A stretch of DNA of 64,000 nt, taken from Metapseudomonas otitidis (GTDB lineage Bacteria > Pseudomonadota > Gammaproteobacteria > Pseudomonadales > Pseudomonadaceae). Position 1 is the first letter of the stretch, and the number at the start of each line of letters is the position of its first letter. Location: contig NZ_FOJP01000006.1 of assembly GCF_900111835.1 (NCBI RefSeq), positions 124,001-188,000 of the forward strand, written 5' to 3'. The translations under genes were made by a program, and so were the position numbers. Below are positions 1 through 8,131 of this stretch, one piece after another. The notes beneath the pieces are model-generated. The model was not told where the DNA came from. It saw nothing but the letters and a program-made list of their open reading frames with translations, and did not search any database.

Positions 1-3
1 GGA

Positions 4-489
4 TCAGGCGAGGGGCGGCACCGCACCCAGCTTGCCCTTGTGATAGAGCATCGGGATGACCGGCTCCTCGGGCAGGATCAGGTTCTTCACCGCGCCGACG
101 ATGATGGCGTGGTCGCCACCGTCGTACTCGCGCCACAGCTCGCACTCGATGATCGCCGTGGCCTTGGCCAGCAGCGGGTTGCCCAGCTCGCTCAGGTGCC
201 AGTCGATGCCCTTGGCCTTGTCCTTGCCCTTGCCGGCGAAGGCATAGGCCTCGGTGGTCTGCTCGGCGGCCAGCAGGTGGATGGCGAAGCGCTTGCTGTC
301 CCGCAGCACCGGGTAGGTGTCGGAGGCGTAGTTGGGGCAGAACAGCACCAGGGCCGGGTCGATCGACAGGGCGCTGAAGGCGCTGGCGGTGATGCCGACG
401 ATCTGGCCGTCCGCGTCGAGGGTGGTGACCACGGTCACGCCCGACGGGAAGCGGCTCATCACGTCTTTGTAGATACCGGGTTCGATCAT
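4..489 (-). CDS. flavin reductase (HpaC/RutF-like), small component of a two-component monooxygenase
   Basis: This 161-residue protein has the layout of the flavin reductase-like family, which supplies reduced FMN or FAD to a partner monooxygenase using NAD(P)H. The typical N-terminal stretch SGVTVVTT (about residues 16-23) is followed by GITASAF and the SIDPALVLF strand (residues 32-50), the flavin-binding part of the split-barrel fold. It is the last gene visible of a minus-strand operon, 10 bases after the aldehyde dehydrogenase stop. Its stop lies at the left edge, so the expected oxygenase partner, if present in the operon, is outside the window. The substrate is unknown. Confidence 0.85.
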   Translation of the reverse strand: MIEPGIYKDVMSRFPSGVTVVTTLDADGQIVGITASAFSALSIDPALVLFCPNYASDTYPVLRDSKRFAIHLLAAEQTTEAYAFAGKGKDKAKGIDWHLSELGNPLLAKATAIIECELWREYDGGDHAIIVGAVKNLILPEEPVIPMLYHKGKLGAVPPLA

Positions 490-499
490 GGCGTGCCTC

Positions 500-1981
500 T
501 CAGCGCATCACGAAGGGGTCAGGCATCGGCGCCTGGGACAGGTTGATCCACACCGTCTTCTGCTCGGTGTAGGCGATCACCGACTCGATGCCGCTCTCGC
601 GGCCATAGCCGCTGTTCTTGAAGCCGCCGATGGGCGCCATGGCGGACACCGCGCGGTAGGTGTTGACCCAGACGATGCCCGAGCGGATGTCCCGGGCCAG
701 GCGATGGGCGCGGCCCAGGTCGCGGGTCCAGATGCCGGCGGCGAGGCCGAACTGCGAGTCGTTGGCGATCGCCAGGGCTTCGGCCTCGTCCTTGAAGCGG
801 ATCACCGAGGCCACCGGGCCGAACACCTCCTCCTGCATGATCTTCATCGAGTTGCGGTCGCACTCGAACAGCGTCGGCTCGTAGAACCAGCCCTGTTCCA
901 GGTGCGCCGGGCGCTTGCCGCCCAGGCGCAGGCGTGCGCCCTCGGCCAGGGCGTCGGCCACCAGGCCCTCGACCACGGCGAGCTGCTGCGCGGTGGCCAT
1001 GGGGCCCATCTCGCTGGCGTCGTCCTGCGGGTTGCCGATACGGATGCGCTGGGCGCGTTCGATCAGGCGGCTGACGAATTCGTCGTAGATGCTGTCCTGC
1101 ACCAGCAGGCGCGAGCCGGACACGCAGCTCTGCCCGGAGGCGGCGTAGATGCCGGCCACGGCGCCGTTGATGGCGCTGTCCAGGTCGGCGTCGGCGAAGA
1201 TGATGTTCGGCGACTTGCCGCCCAGCTCCAGGGACAGCTTGGCGAAGTTCTCCGCGCTGCTGCGCACCACGTGGCGGGCGGTGGCGGCGCCGCCGGTGAA
1301 GGCGATCTTGCGCACCAGCGGGTGGCGGGTGAGAGCAGCGCCGGTGCTCGGGCCGTAGCCGGTCACCACGTTGACCACGCCCGCCGGGAAGCCGGCTTCG
1401 AGGGCCAGGCGCGCCAGTTCGAGGATGGTTGCCGAGGCGTGCTCGGACGGCTTGAGCACGATGGTGTTGCCGGCGGCCAGGGCCGGGGCCAGCTTGATCG
1501 CCGTCAGGTACAGCGGGCTGTTCCAGGGAATGATCCCGGCCACCACGCCCAGCGGCTCGTGCACGGTGTAGGCGAACATGTCCGGCTTGTCGATCGGCAG
1601 GGTGCCGCCTTCCAGCTTGTCCGCCAGGCCGGCGGTGTAGTGGAAGAACTCCGGCAGGTAGCCGACCTGGCCGCGGGTCTCGCGGATCAGCTTGCCGTTG
1701 TCACGGCTTTCCAGCTGGGCCAGGTGCTCCTTGTTCTCGGCGATCAGGTCGCCCAGGCGGCGCAGCAGCTTGCCCCGCGCGGTGGCGGTGAGGCTGCGCC
1801 AGGCCGGCGCTTCGAAGGCGGCCTGGGCGGCCTGGACGGCGCGCTCGACGTCGGCTTCGTCCGCGTCGGGCAGCTCGGCCCAGGGTTCGGCCAGGGCCGG
1901 GTTGAGGCTCTGGAAGGTCTTGCCGGACAGGGCGTCGACCCATGCCCCGCCGATGCACATCTGGAAGCGTGCGAGTGTCAT
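500..1981 (-). CDS. NAD(P)-dependent aldehyde dehydrogenase
   Basis: A full-length 493-residue ALDH-superfamily enzyme oxidising an aldehyde to a carboxylate. Catalytic residues are visible: Asn in PWNSP (about residue 154), Glu252 in LELGGKSPN and nucleophile Cys286 in GQSCVSGSR. Its start overlaps the end of the upstream hydrolase gene by four bases, so the two are probably translationally coupled. The position between a hydrolase and a flavin reductase suggests it removes an aldehyde released by a flavin-dependent oxygenation. That order is inferred, and the particular aldehyde cannot be read from the sequence. Confidence 0.9.
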   Translation of the reverse strand: MTLARFQMCIGGAWVDALSGKTFQSLNPALAEPWAELPDADEADVERAVQAAQAAFEAPAWRSLTATARGKLLRRLGDLIAENKEHLAQLESRDNGKLIRETRGQVGYLPEFFHYTAGLADKLEGGTLPIDKPDMFAYTVHEPLGVVAGIIPWNSPLYLTAIKLAPALAAGNTIVLKPSEHASATILELARLALEAGFPAGVVNVVTGYGPSTGAALTRHPLVRKIAFTGGAATARHVVRSSAENFAKLSLELGGKSPNIIFADADLDSAINGAVAGIYAASGQSCVSGSRLLVQDSIYDEFVSRLIERAQRIRIGNPQDDASEMGPMATAQQLAVVEGLVADALAEGARLRLGGKRPAHLEQGWFYEPTLFECDRNSMKIMQEEVFGPVASVIRFKDEAEALAIANDSQFGLAAGIWTRDLGRAHRLARDIRSGIVWVNTYRAVSAMAPIGGFKNSGYGRESGIESVIAYTEQKTVWINLSQAPMPDPFVMR

Positions 1982-2811
1982 GCAACGATCCCCTTGATTG
2001 GATTGGGTCGGGCCTGTGCCGTGGCCAGGAAGTCCAGCAACAGCTGGTTGACCAGGCGCGGCGACTCGACCGGCATCATATGCCGTTGTTCGGCCAGTAC
2101 GGCGGCCCGCGCACCGGGAATGCGCTGGGCGAGCTGCTCGGCCATCTCCGGCGTCGAGCCCGGGTCCAGTTCGCCGGTGGCGATCAGGGTCGGCACGCGG
2201 ATGTTGCCCAGGTCGTCGGCGCGGTACATGTCCTGGGTGGCGAACAGCTCATAGGTGGTCAGGTAGCCCTGCGGGTCGTTGCTCGCCAGGGTCTGGCGGA
2301 TCGCCGCGATCTGCGCCGGGTTGGCAGCCTGGTACTCACGGCTGAACCAGCGCGACAGCGCCGCCTCGGCGTTGGCGTCCGGCCCGTGCTGGGCGGCCTG
2401 GGCAGTGCGGGCGATGACGCCGGCACGCTGCTCCGGCGTGCGGTTGAACACGCTGTTGAGCACCACCAGGCCCTGCAGGTACTGGGGGTAGTGCAGGGCG
2501 AAGGCGCGGGCCACCAGCCCGCCCATGGAGAAGCCGATCACCGTGACCTGGGTCAGGCCCAGGTGATCGAGCAACTCGCGCAACTGGTCGGCGTAACCGA
2601 GCAGCTCGGTGCCGGGCTCCGGGCGTGGGCTGTCGCCATGACCCAGCATGTCGTAGGCGATCACGCGGTACTGCGTGGCCAGGCCGACGACCTGGCCGCC
2701 CCACATTTCTTTGTTGAGGCCCACACCGTGGATCAGCACCACGGGTTGGCCTTGTCCGGTCGCCAGGTAGCTGGTGCCGGCGGGGGTACGTTCAGCGGTG
2801 AGCCGAATCAT
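1978..2811 (-). CDS. alpha/beta hydrolase (RutD/PcaD-like)
   Basis: A 277-residue alpha/beta hydrolase. It shows the oxyanion-hole motif LIHGVG, the nucleophile elbow GFSMGG (Ser95), an acid residue in GELDPGS and a C-terminal His in QRHMMP. I chose the ATG at 2811 because AGGAG lies six bases upstream of it. An in-frame GTG at 2826 would add five residues but has a poorer ribosome site. The family includes enol-lactonases and the aminoacrylate hydrolase RutD. Its place next to a flavin reductase recalls Rut-type pathways, but no substrate can be assigned. Confidence 0.85.
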   Translation of the reverse strand: MIRLTAERTPAGTSYLATGQGQPVVLIHGVGLNKEMWGGQVVGLATQYRVIAYDMLGHGDSPRPEPGTELLGYADQLRELLDHLGLTQVTVIGFSMGGLVARAFALHYPQYLQGLVVLNSVFNRTPEQRAGVIARTAQAAQHGPDANAEAALSRWFSREYQAANPAQIAAIRQTLASNDPQGYLTTYELFATQDMYRADDLGNIRVPTLIATGELDPGSTPEMAEQLAQRIPGARAAVLAEQRHMMPVESPRLVNQLLLDFLATAQARPNPIKGIVA

Positions 2812-2837
2812 GGAGCGCTCCTGCACTTCTTGTTGGA

Positions 2838-3437
2838 TCAGCGGTTCTGCTCGGCTTTCTCGGCAGCCAGCTCTTCCAGATCGATGTAGCGGTTGCCGAT
2901 GCGCGGGTGCAGGCGGCCACCGTCGGCGGCGCCGAGCACGACGATGATCTCGTCGGCACGCGGGGCGTCCTCGATCTGCATTTCCAGGGTGATGTAGTGG
3001 GAGCGCAGGCCTTCGTCGTCCTTGTGCATCATCGGGATCTGGATGGAGGTGCCGGGGCCACCGCGCTTGTTGGTGAAGCTCAGGTAGCTCTTGGCGTCCA
3101 CCGCCTGGCGGTAGTGGTTGCCGAAGCGCAGGGTGTGGATCACCGCCGAGGCGTGCTCGATCTCACCGTCTGCACCGACCACGGCCGCCTTGCCGTAGGC
3201 CTCGATCTTGTCGGCACCGCCGACCAGGGCCACCAGGCGCTCGACCATCAGGGCGCCGAGGTCGGAGCAGTTGGCCTTGATCTCGGGCTTGAGGTCTTCC
3301 ACGAAACCGCGGCCCAGCCAGGGGTTCTTGATCACGACAGCCAGCCCGGCCATGGTCACGGGCTTCTCGGCGGCCTTGCCGCCTTCGATGAAGGTTTCTT
3401 CGACGTAGCTGACGATCTTGCGGATTTCAAAACTCAT
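2838..3437 (-). CDS. DUF1185 'amino acid synthesis' family protein, copy 1
   Basis: A 199-residue protein matching the family called DUF1185 or 'amino acid synthesis protein' (recognised by sequence pattern: IRKIVSYVEETF start, KNPWLGRGF, KIEAYGKAAVVG, GGPGTSIQIP, LRSHYITLE). The biochemical role of the family is not established, and the family name is not evidence of amino-acid synthesis. It is the first gene of the minus-strand operon, 11-26 bases before the hydrolase, with GGAG seven bases before its ATG. A second, diverged copy lies at 39981-40583 in another catabolic operon, again directly next to an alpha/beta hydrolase. Confidence 0.85.
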   Translation of the reverse strand: MSFEIRKIVSYVEETFIEGGKAAEKPVTMAGLAVVIKNPWLGRGFVEDLKPEIKANCSDLGALMVERLVALVGGADKIEAYGKAAVVGADGEIEHASAVIHTLRFGNHYRQAVDAKSYLSFTNKRGGPGTSIQIPMMHKDDEGLRSHYITLEMQIEDAPRADEIIVVLGAADGGRLHPRIGNRYIDLEELAAEKAEQNR

Positions 3438-3478
3438 GAATGGCTCCAGTCAGGTGGGCGGAAGTGTCTGTGCGTATG

Positions 3479-3490
3479 ATGGTATACCAT
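3479..3490. promoter_or_regulatory. perfect 12-bp palindrome ATGGTATACCAT, candidate GntR-type operator
   Basis: ATGGTATACCAT is a perfect palindrome 42 bases upstream of the DUF1185 start, in the only obvious promoter region of that operon. A TGGTATACCA core is the kind of site bound by GntR regulators of the FCD group. No GntR gene is in the window; one could lie to the left. The regulator assignment is inference. Confidence 0.5.
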
Positions 3491-3691
3491 AATATCAGCA
3501 GTGCAAGTATCAGCTGTGACTTTCTGAAGGGGTGCAGATGGCCGGCGCCGTGTAGCCACATGCCGAGACGGTTGCAGGAAGGTGGAGGAGACCGGCGTGG
3601 CGTGCTGCCGAAGGGCCGGTTAACAGGCGGGACAACGGGCGCGCGTACCCGGGCGCGGCCGGGTACGCGTCAGCCCGCTATGGAAGAGCGG

Positions 3692-3958
3692 CTATTCGTA
3701 AAGACTGCCGCACAGCAGAAAGGTGGCGGCACAGCGCCAGGGGTTGGCGCCTGCCAGGCCCTGGCGGGCACCGAAGTCGCTGTCGTCGGCCCAGGCCAGG
3801 GCGCCGTCGAGGAAGTCCTCGATGGTGTCGTGGGCCCAGGCGCCGGTCTCCGGGGCGGCGAGGGCGCGCAGGCGGTCTTCGCGCAGGGCGCGGACGAAGG
3901 CGAGGAAGCTGGCGGCGTCCTCCACCTGCTCCAGCCGCTCGTTCAGCGTGGCGCTCAT
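3692..3958 (-). CDS. small DUF7660-like protein of the DUF4132 operon
   Basis: An 88-residue acidic protein with no signal peptide. It opens with a helical stretch (LNERLEQVEDAASFLAFVRAL) and has the Trp-rich pattern WAHDTIEDFLDGALAWADD followed by NPWRCAATFLLCGSLYE at its end. This resembles the small DUF7660 family, whose function is unknown. Its ATG overlaps the stop of the DUF4132 gene by four bases (3955-3958), so it is the last gene of that operon and likely coupled to it. I can say nothing firmer about function; an accessory or immunity-like role would be speculation. Confidence 0.75.
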   Translation of the reverse strand: MSATLNERLEQVEDAASFLAFVRALREDRLRALAAPETGAWAHDTIEDFLDGALAWADDSDFGARQGLAGANPWRCAATFLLCGSLYE

Positions 3959-6777
3959 GCCGGCGCCTCGCTGCGGCGGATCTGTTCGAGGATGCTCGGG
4001 TCGTCGATCGCGCCGTCGTCCAGCAGCAGGAACAGCTTGCTGATGATCTCGCTGGTGCGCGCGTCGCTGTCGGCGAAGGGCAGGTAGAGGTCATCTGCCG
4101 GCTTGCCGGCCGGGACGATGCACAGGTAGTTGCCCGGCTCGATATGGATGACGCCGCTGCCCAGGTGCAGCCGGTAGCGCGCGCGGCTGCCGGTGATGTG
4201 GGCGTGGTGGCCCTCGCAGCGCACGTTGGCCAGCCCCAGGTTGCCCACCAGGGCCTGCACCAGTTCGGCGCGGCGCTGGATGACCTCGGCGCTGCCGGCG
4301 TGGGTGCCGGTCTCACCGGTGAAGGCCACGGAGACGATCAGGTCGGCGTCGCGCAGGGTTTCGGAGAACACCAGCGGCGGGACCTCCTCCAGGGGCAGGC
4401 GCGCGCGGTCGCGGACGAATTCGATGGCCTGCAGGGTGATGGTCTCGGTCAGCGGCAGGTAGCGCTGCGCATCGGGGAAGTCGACGAAGGCGTACAGGCC
4501 CTGGCCCCAGTTGCGGAATACCTCCTCGCCGTCGTGGGTGGTCCAGCCCCGGGCCCGCAGCAGGCGGGCGGCCACGGCGCTGCGCAGCACGTGACCGGCG
4601 AAGCGCATGGACTTCAGGCCGTTCTCCCGTTCGGCCGGGGTCAGCAGGTACAGCTCGCGGAACACCTGCTTGAAGGGCTGCACCCGGCGCTGGGCCACCA
4701 GGGCCTGCTGCCAGGCGGAGAGCGCGCCGGCCTGGTACAGGTGCAGCGGGTGGGCGATCAGCAGCGGGCCTTCGATGGGGCGCGCCGGTCCGGTCAGCGG
4801 GCGCAGGGCGAAGGCGTCGCCGTCCAGCCAGCCCAGCAGGCCGTCGCCATCGCGCAGTACCAGGTGGTCCAGCAGCAGGCGCGCCGCCGGCATGCGCAGC
4901 AGCTGGCGCAGTTGCGCCGGCTCCAGGGCTTCGCCCCGGGCCATCATGGTTTCCAGGGTCAGGCGGAAGCGGCGGATCTGGTCCTTCATGCGGCCCTGCA
5001 GGGCCTTCAGCTCCGCGTGGCCGTCGTGCTTGCGCAGGGCGGCGGGCACCGACTTCAGGCGCTTGCCGCCCTTGCTGGCGACCATGACCGGGTTGAGGCC
5101 CTGCAACTCCAGCCACAGGTCGTAGCCGTCCAGGTGCAGGCGGTCCGGGGTCTGTTCGGCGATCTCCGCTTCCATCGCCCATTCCAGGCGGGTGGCGTCG
5201 CCGTAGCCGGCGGTGCGGGCGAGGTTCTCCAGGCCGGCCTGGATGGAGGCCTGGGAGTTGGCCTGGCGTTCGGCACCGTAGCGCTCGACTTCGCGGTGGT
5301 AGCGCTTGAGGGCCAGGTAGCGCTCGCGGGTTTCGTCCGTGCCGCTTGTGGGCAGCAGGCCGTAGGCGCGCAGGGCGGCCTGGGCGTGGCGTTGCAGCTT
5401 CTTCTCCAGGGCCTTGCGCTCCAGGCCGCGGAAGGCGTCCAGCAGCAGGCGGGTGTTGGGGAAGGCCCAGGGGGTGCCTTCCAGCGCGGTGAAGTAGTCG
5501 GCCAGGTGCCCGGCGTCGGCCTGGTCCAGGGCGGCTTGCAGGGCGTCGCGGTCCACCACGCCCAGCTCCGGGTCGTCGCTGCTCTGCAGGTCTTCCACCA
5601 GGTGCCCGCTGTGGTCGACGGCCAGCGCCAGGTCGAGGTAGAGGCGCTGCAGGGGCTTCAGGTCGCTCCAGCCGAGGGCGTCCAGCACCGCTTCGCTGGC
5701 TGCACCGCTGAAGGGCAGGGCGGTGAGCAGGCTGGCGCGGGGGAAGCCGGCGAGCTGTTCGGCCAGTGCGGCCTCTTCGTCCTTTTCCAGGTGGCCGACG
5801 TCGAGCAGGGCGGTCAGTACGCGGCCCTGATGGTTTTCGTAGTGCCTTTCGAGGGCTTCTGGCTCCAGGCCGAGGCGTGCCAGCTCGCGCACGCCGGCCA
5901 GCAACCAGTGGGCGGTGGAGGTGCCGCGCTCGCCGATCAGGCTGCGCAGCTGCTCGGCGCTTTCCGGCAGTTGGGCCAACGAGCGCTGGACGAAGTCGGC
6001 GTTGAGCGCGTCCAGCCGTTGTTCGCCTGGGCTGCCGCCTGCTGCGAGCGGCGGCAGGGTGCACAGGCTCTCGGCCCAGGTGCGCACGGCGTGCTCGTGC
6101 CGGGCGGCATCCAGGCGGCCGGCGTCGGCCAGGCCCACGGCGAAGCGCCGGATGGCGTCCTCGGCCCTGCCCTGGTAGCTCCCGGCCAGCCGTGGGTGAT
6201 AGGCGTCTTCGAGGGGGTTGCGGCGGTCCCAGTCGCCGCTGAGCAGCCACTGGGCAACGTCCAGCCAGGCATTGTCGACGGGGTGTTCGGCCAGCAGCTC
6301 CAGGCAGTCTGCCAGGTTGGGGGTGGTCCAGGCGTTGGCGGGGTCGTGCCAGTAATAGCGGGCCACGTAGCCAGGGCGGAGGGCGTGGTCGCTGTCCTCG
6401 AAGGCGTGGGCCAGCATGTGCCGCACGCGCCGCTCCAGGGCCTGGAAGCTGCGGGTGCTCGGGTAGGCGGCGACACCGGCGCTGCTGGTGATCTGCAGCA
6501 GGCGTTGGCGGGTGTAGAGGTGTTCGGTTTCGTCGTGGCCCAAGCTGCGCGGGAAGACCAGGGCGTCCACCAGGGCCTGCTGGCCGTCGGGGCCGGCTTC
6601 GGCGAGGAAGGCGTTGGCCAGGGCCAGGCCGTCCACCTCATCCCAGAACGGGTGATGGTGGCCGTCTTCGGCCAGCAGCGCGTCGCGTTCGGGCAGGGCA
6701 TCCAGGGTGCGGTCGAGGAAGGCTTCGAGCAGGGCGATGCGGGCCTGCTGATGGGCATCGGCTTGGTAGTGCTGCAT
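3955..6777 (-). CDS. DUF4132 (MolR/YehI-type) large protein
   Basis: A 940-residue protein without signal peptide or membrane segments. The N-terminal half is rich in helical, HEAT-like leucine patterns. From about residue 555 it carries the DUF4132 core, recognisable by NPVMVASKGGKRLKSVP, KALQGRMKDQIRRFRLTLE, a LVLRDGDGLLGWLDG strand and GPLLIAHPLHLY, then FKQVFRELYLLTPAE. The family includes E. coli MolR and YehI, whose biochemical activity is unknown. I start it at the ATG at 6777; longer forms would overlap the neighbouring 147-residue gene. It sits 25 bases downstream of that ubiquitin-like gene and overlaps the next small gene, so the three form one operon. Confidence 0.85.
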   Translation of the reverse strand: MQHYQADAHQQARIALLEAFLDRTLDALPERDALLAEDGHHHPFWDEVDGLALANAFLAEAGPDGQQALVDALVFPRSLGHDETEHLYTRQRLLQITSSAGVAAYPSTRSFQALERRVRHMLAHAFEDSDHALRPGYVARYYWHDPANAWTTPNLADCLELLAEHPVDNAWLDVAQWLLSGDWDRRNPLEDAYHPRLAGSYQGRAEDAIRRFAVGLADAGRLDAARHEHAVRTWAESLCTLPPLAAGGSPGEQRLDALNADFVQRSLAQLPESAEQLRSLIGERGTSTAHWLLAGVRELARLGLEPEALERHYENHQGRVLTALLDVGHLEKDEEAALAEQLAGFPRASLLTALPFSGAASEAVLDALGWSDLKPLQRLYLDLALAVDHSGHLVEDLQSSDDPELGVVDRDALQAALDQADAGHLADYFTALEGTPWAFPNTRLLLDAFRGLERKALEKKLQRHAQAALRAYGLLPTSGTDETRERYLALKRYHREVERYGAERQANSQASIQAGLENLARTAGYGDATRLEWAMEAEIAEQTPDRLHLDGYDLWLELQGLNPVMVASKGGKRLKSVPAALRKHDGHAELKALQGRMKDQIRRFRLTLETMMARGEALEPAQLRQLLRMPAARLLLDHLVLRDGDGLLGWLDGDAFALRPLTGPARPIEGPLLIAHPLHLYQAGALSAWQQALVAQRRVQPFKQVFRELYLLTPAERENGLKSMRFAGHVLRSAVAARLLRARGWTTHDGEEVFRNWGQGLYAFVDFPDAQRYLPLTETITLQAIEFVRDRARLPLEEVPPLVFSETLRDADLIVSVAFTGETGTHAGSAEVIQRRAELVQALVGNLGLANVRCEGHHAHITGSRARYRLHLGSGVIHIEPGNYLCIVPAGKPADDLYLPFADSDARTSEIISKLFLLLDDGAIDDPSILEQIRRSEAPA

Positions 6778-6802
6778 GGGGGGTGTCCGTTCGTGTTGGG
6801 GG

Positions 6803-7246
6803 TCAGCCGCCGACCAGGGGCACCAGGCGCAGGAAGGTGAGCCGGGCCTGGGCGGGCAGGTCGAGGGAATGGTCGAGGTCGTTGAGCATCTGGCCGTCGA
6901 GAAGGATGCGGTAGCGGCGCTGGCGAAAGCCCTCCAGGGCGCGCTGCACTTCGGCTTCGGCGTCGATCCGGGGGGCATCGGGGCGCTCGGCGTGCGGCTT
7001 GATGGCGCCTCGCGCGGCCTGGCGGCGGATCTCGTCGTCGCTGAGGTAGTCGCCAGGGGGGCTGGCCTGGAGGCGGTCCAGCCAGCCGGCGACCGTCCGT
7101 TCGGCCACCTGGTGCAGCACCACCCGGCGGATCAGCTCGCCCAGGGTGAGCCGGGAGTCCGCCAGGTGCAGGTTGAGGTCGGGGGTGAAGGCTTCGTTGC
7201 GGGCCCCGCGAAGGACCAGGCTCTCGACGTGCAGCTCGGTGCTCAT
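6803..7246 (-). CDS. ubiquitin/MoaD-like protein with C-terminal Gly-Gly (putative)
   Basis: A 147-residue protein with the order expected of a beta-grasp fold. There is a strand pair (about residues 5-30), a helix TLGELIRRVVLHQV (34-47), a charged insertion (about 50-105), a strand RYRILLDGQ (111-119) with a following L-x-D-L motif, and a last strand LTFLRLVPLVGG (136-147) ending exactly at Gly146-Gly147 before the stop. Ubiquitin, ThiS and MoaD end the same way, because the terminal diglycine is adenylated or conjugated. The fold is my inference. No E1/ThiF-like gene lies nearby. GGAGGG precedes the ATG; it is the first gene of the DUF4132 operon. Confidence 0.75.
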   Translation of the reverse strand: MSTELHVESLVLRGARNEAFTPDLNLHLADSRLTLGELIRRVVLHQVAERTVAGWLDRLQASPPGDYLSDDEIRRQAARGAIKPHAERPDAPRIDAEAEVQRALEGFRQRRYRILLDGQMLNDLDHSLDLPAQARLTFLRLVPLVGG

Positions 7247-7336
7247 GCTGGCCCTCCAGGCCGGCGATTCAGGTGAGCGAGCGTAGCGCTGGCGAGGCCG
7301 GCGGAAAAGGCCGACTGCGCGGGTTCGTGGCGGCGG

Positions 7337-8131
7337 TCACGGCGTCTTGCGGCCGCTCATGTGGCGCAGGTAGGCGACCAGTTGTTCCAGCTGCGCGTCA
7401 TCGATGACCTGGGCGGGGAAGGCCGGCATGCGCGCTTCCGGCCAGCGGCGCAGGCTCTGCGGGTCGCGGATGTAGCGTTGCAGGAAGCCCTCGGCGAAGT
7501 ATTCGGTGGGGTTGTAGGGCAGGTTCAGGTCGGGGCCGAACTGGGCGTCCCCGGCGCCGTTGAGGCGGTGGCAGGCCAGGCAGTTCTTCTGGAACAGGGC
7601 GAAGCCGGCCTGGACGTCGGCGCCGGCATCCGAGGCTGGCAGCAGCGCAGGGAAGCGCTCAGCGACGGAGGCCAGGGCGCGGATCTTCACCACCTGGAAG
7701 GGCCATTGCTCGGGGCTGATGCCGCCGGCTTCGGGGGCGGTCCACACCAGGTAGAAGGGGCCGGCGCTGGGCTTGTCCTTGGCCAGGCCCGGCCAGGGCT
7801 TGGCCGGGTCTTCCACGGCCAGCCAGGCGCGGGCGCCCTCGCGGGCCAGCAGCGGGGCGGCGCTGAGTTCGGCGGCGAAGCCGTCGGCCGCCACGGCCTG
7901 CAGGTGCTGCTCCGGTGCCACCCCGGGCAGCAGGGCCGCCAAGGGCACGGCCCGGTAGGTCATGGCGCGCTTGTAGGCGACGTCCTGGGGGATGCGCACC
8001 TCCTGGGCCTGGGGATGGGCGAGCAGCTCGGCGGTACTCAGGGTGCGGGTACCGCCGGGCAGTTCCAGGGTCAGGTCGGCGGCGCGGGCCAGGCCGGTGG
8101 CAAGCAGCAGGGCAAGGAGCAGGTGGCGCAT
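7337..8131 (-). CDS. periplasmic monohaem c-type cytochrome with N-terminal molybdopterin-domain-like region
   Basis: A 264-residue secreted protein with a signal peptide (MRHLLLALLLATGLARA) and a C-terminal cytochrome c domain. The haem site CLACH is at 184-188, and a likely axial Met lies in ARMPAFP near residue 242. The first 150 residues (strand-rich, with YRAVPLAALLPG and FYLVWTAPE) resemble the small periplasmic molybdopterin-binding-like domain seen in other proteins; this is a weak call. Its start overlaps the rhodanese stop by one base (TGATG), implying coupled expression. It probably transfers electrons in the periplasm in a sulfur or thiol-related process. Confidence 0.85.
   Translation of the reverse strand: MRHLLLALLLATGLARAADLTLELPGGTRTLSTAELLAHPQAQEVRIPQDVAYKRAMTYRAVPLAALLPGVAPEQHLQAVAADGFAAELSAAPLLAREGARAWLAVEDPAKPWPGLAKDKPSAGPFYLVWTAPEAGGISPEQWPFQVVKIRALASVAERFPALLPASDAGADVQAGFALFQKNCLACHRLNGAGDAQFGPDLNLPYNPTEYFAEGFLQRYIRDPQSLRRWPEARMPAFPAQVIDDAQLEQLVAYLRHMSGRKTP

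Noticed and set aside
4144..6840. An 898-codon plus-strand open frame
   Set aside because: It is antisense to the DUF4132 gene and has a Gln/Val/Ala-rich translation with no recognisable domain.
6778..6978. A longer N terminus for the DUF4132 protein
   Set aside because: It would overlap the ubiquitin-like gene out of frame and its translation is Ser/Thr/Pro-rich. The ATG at 6777 starts the natural sequence.
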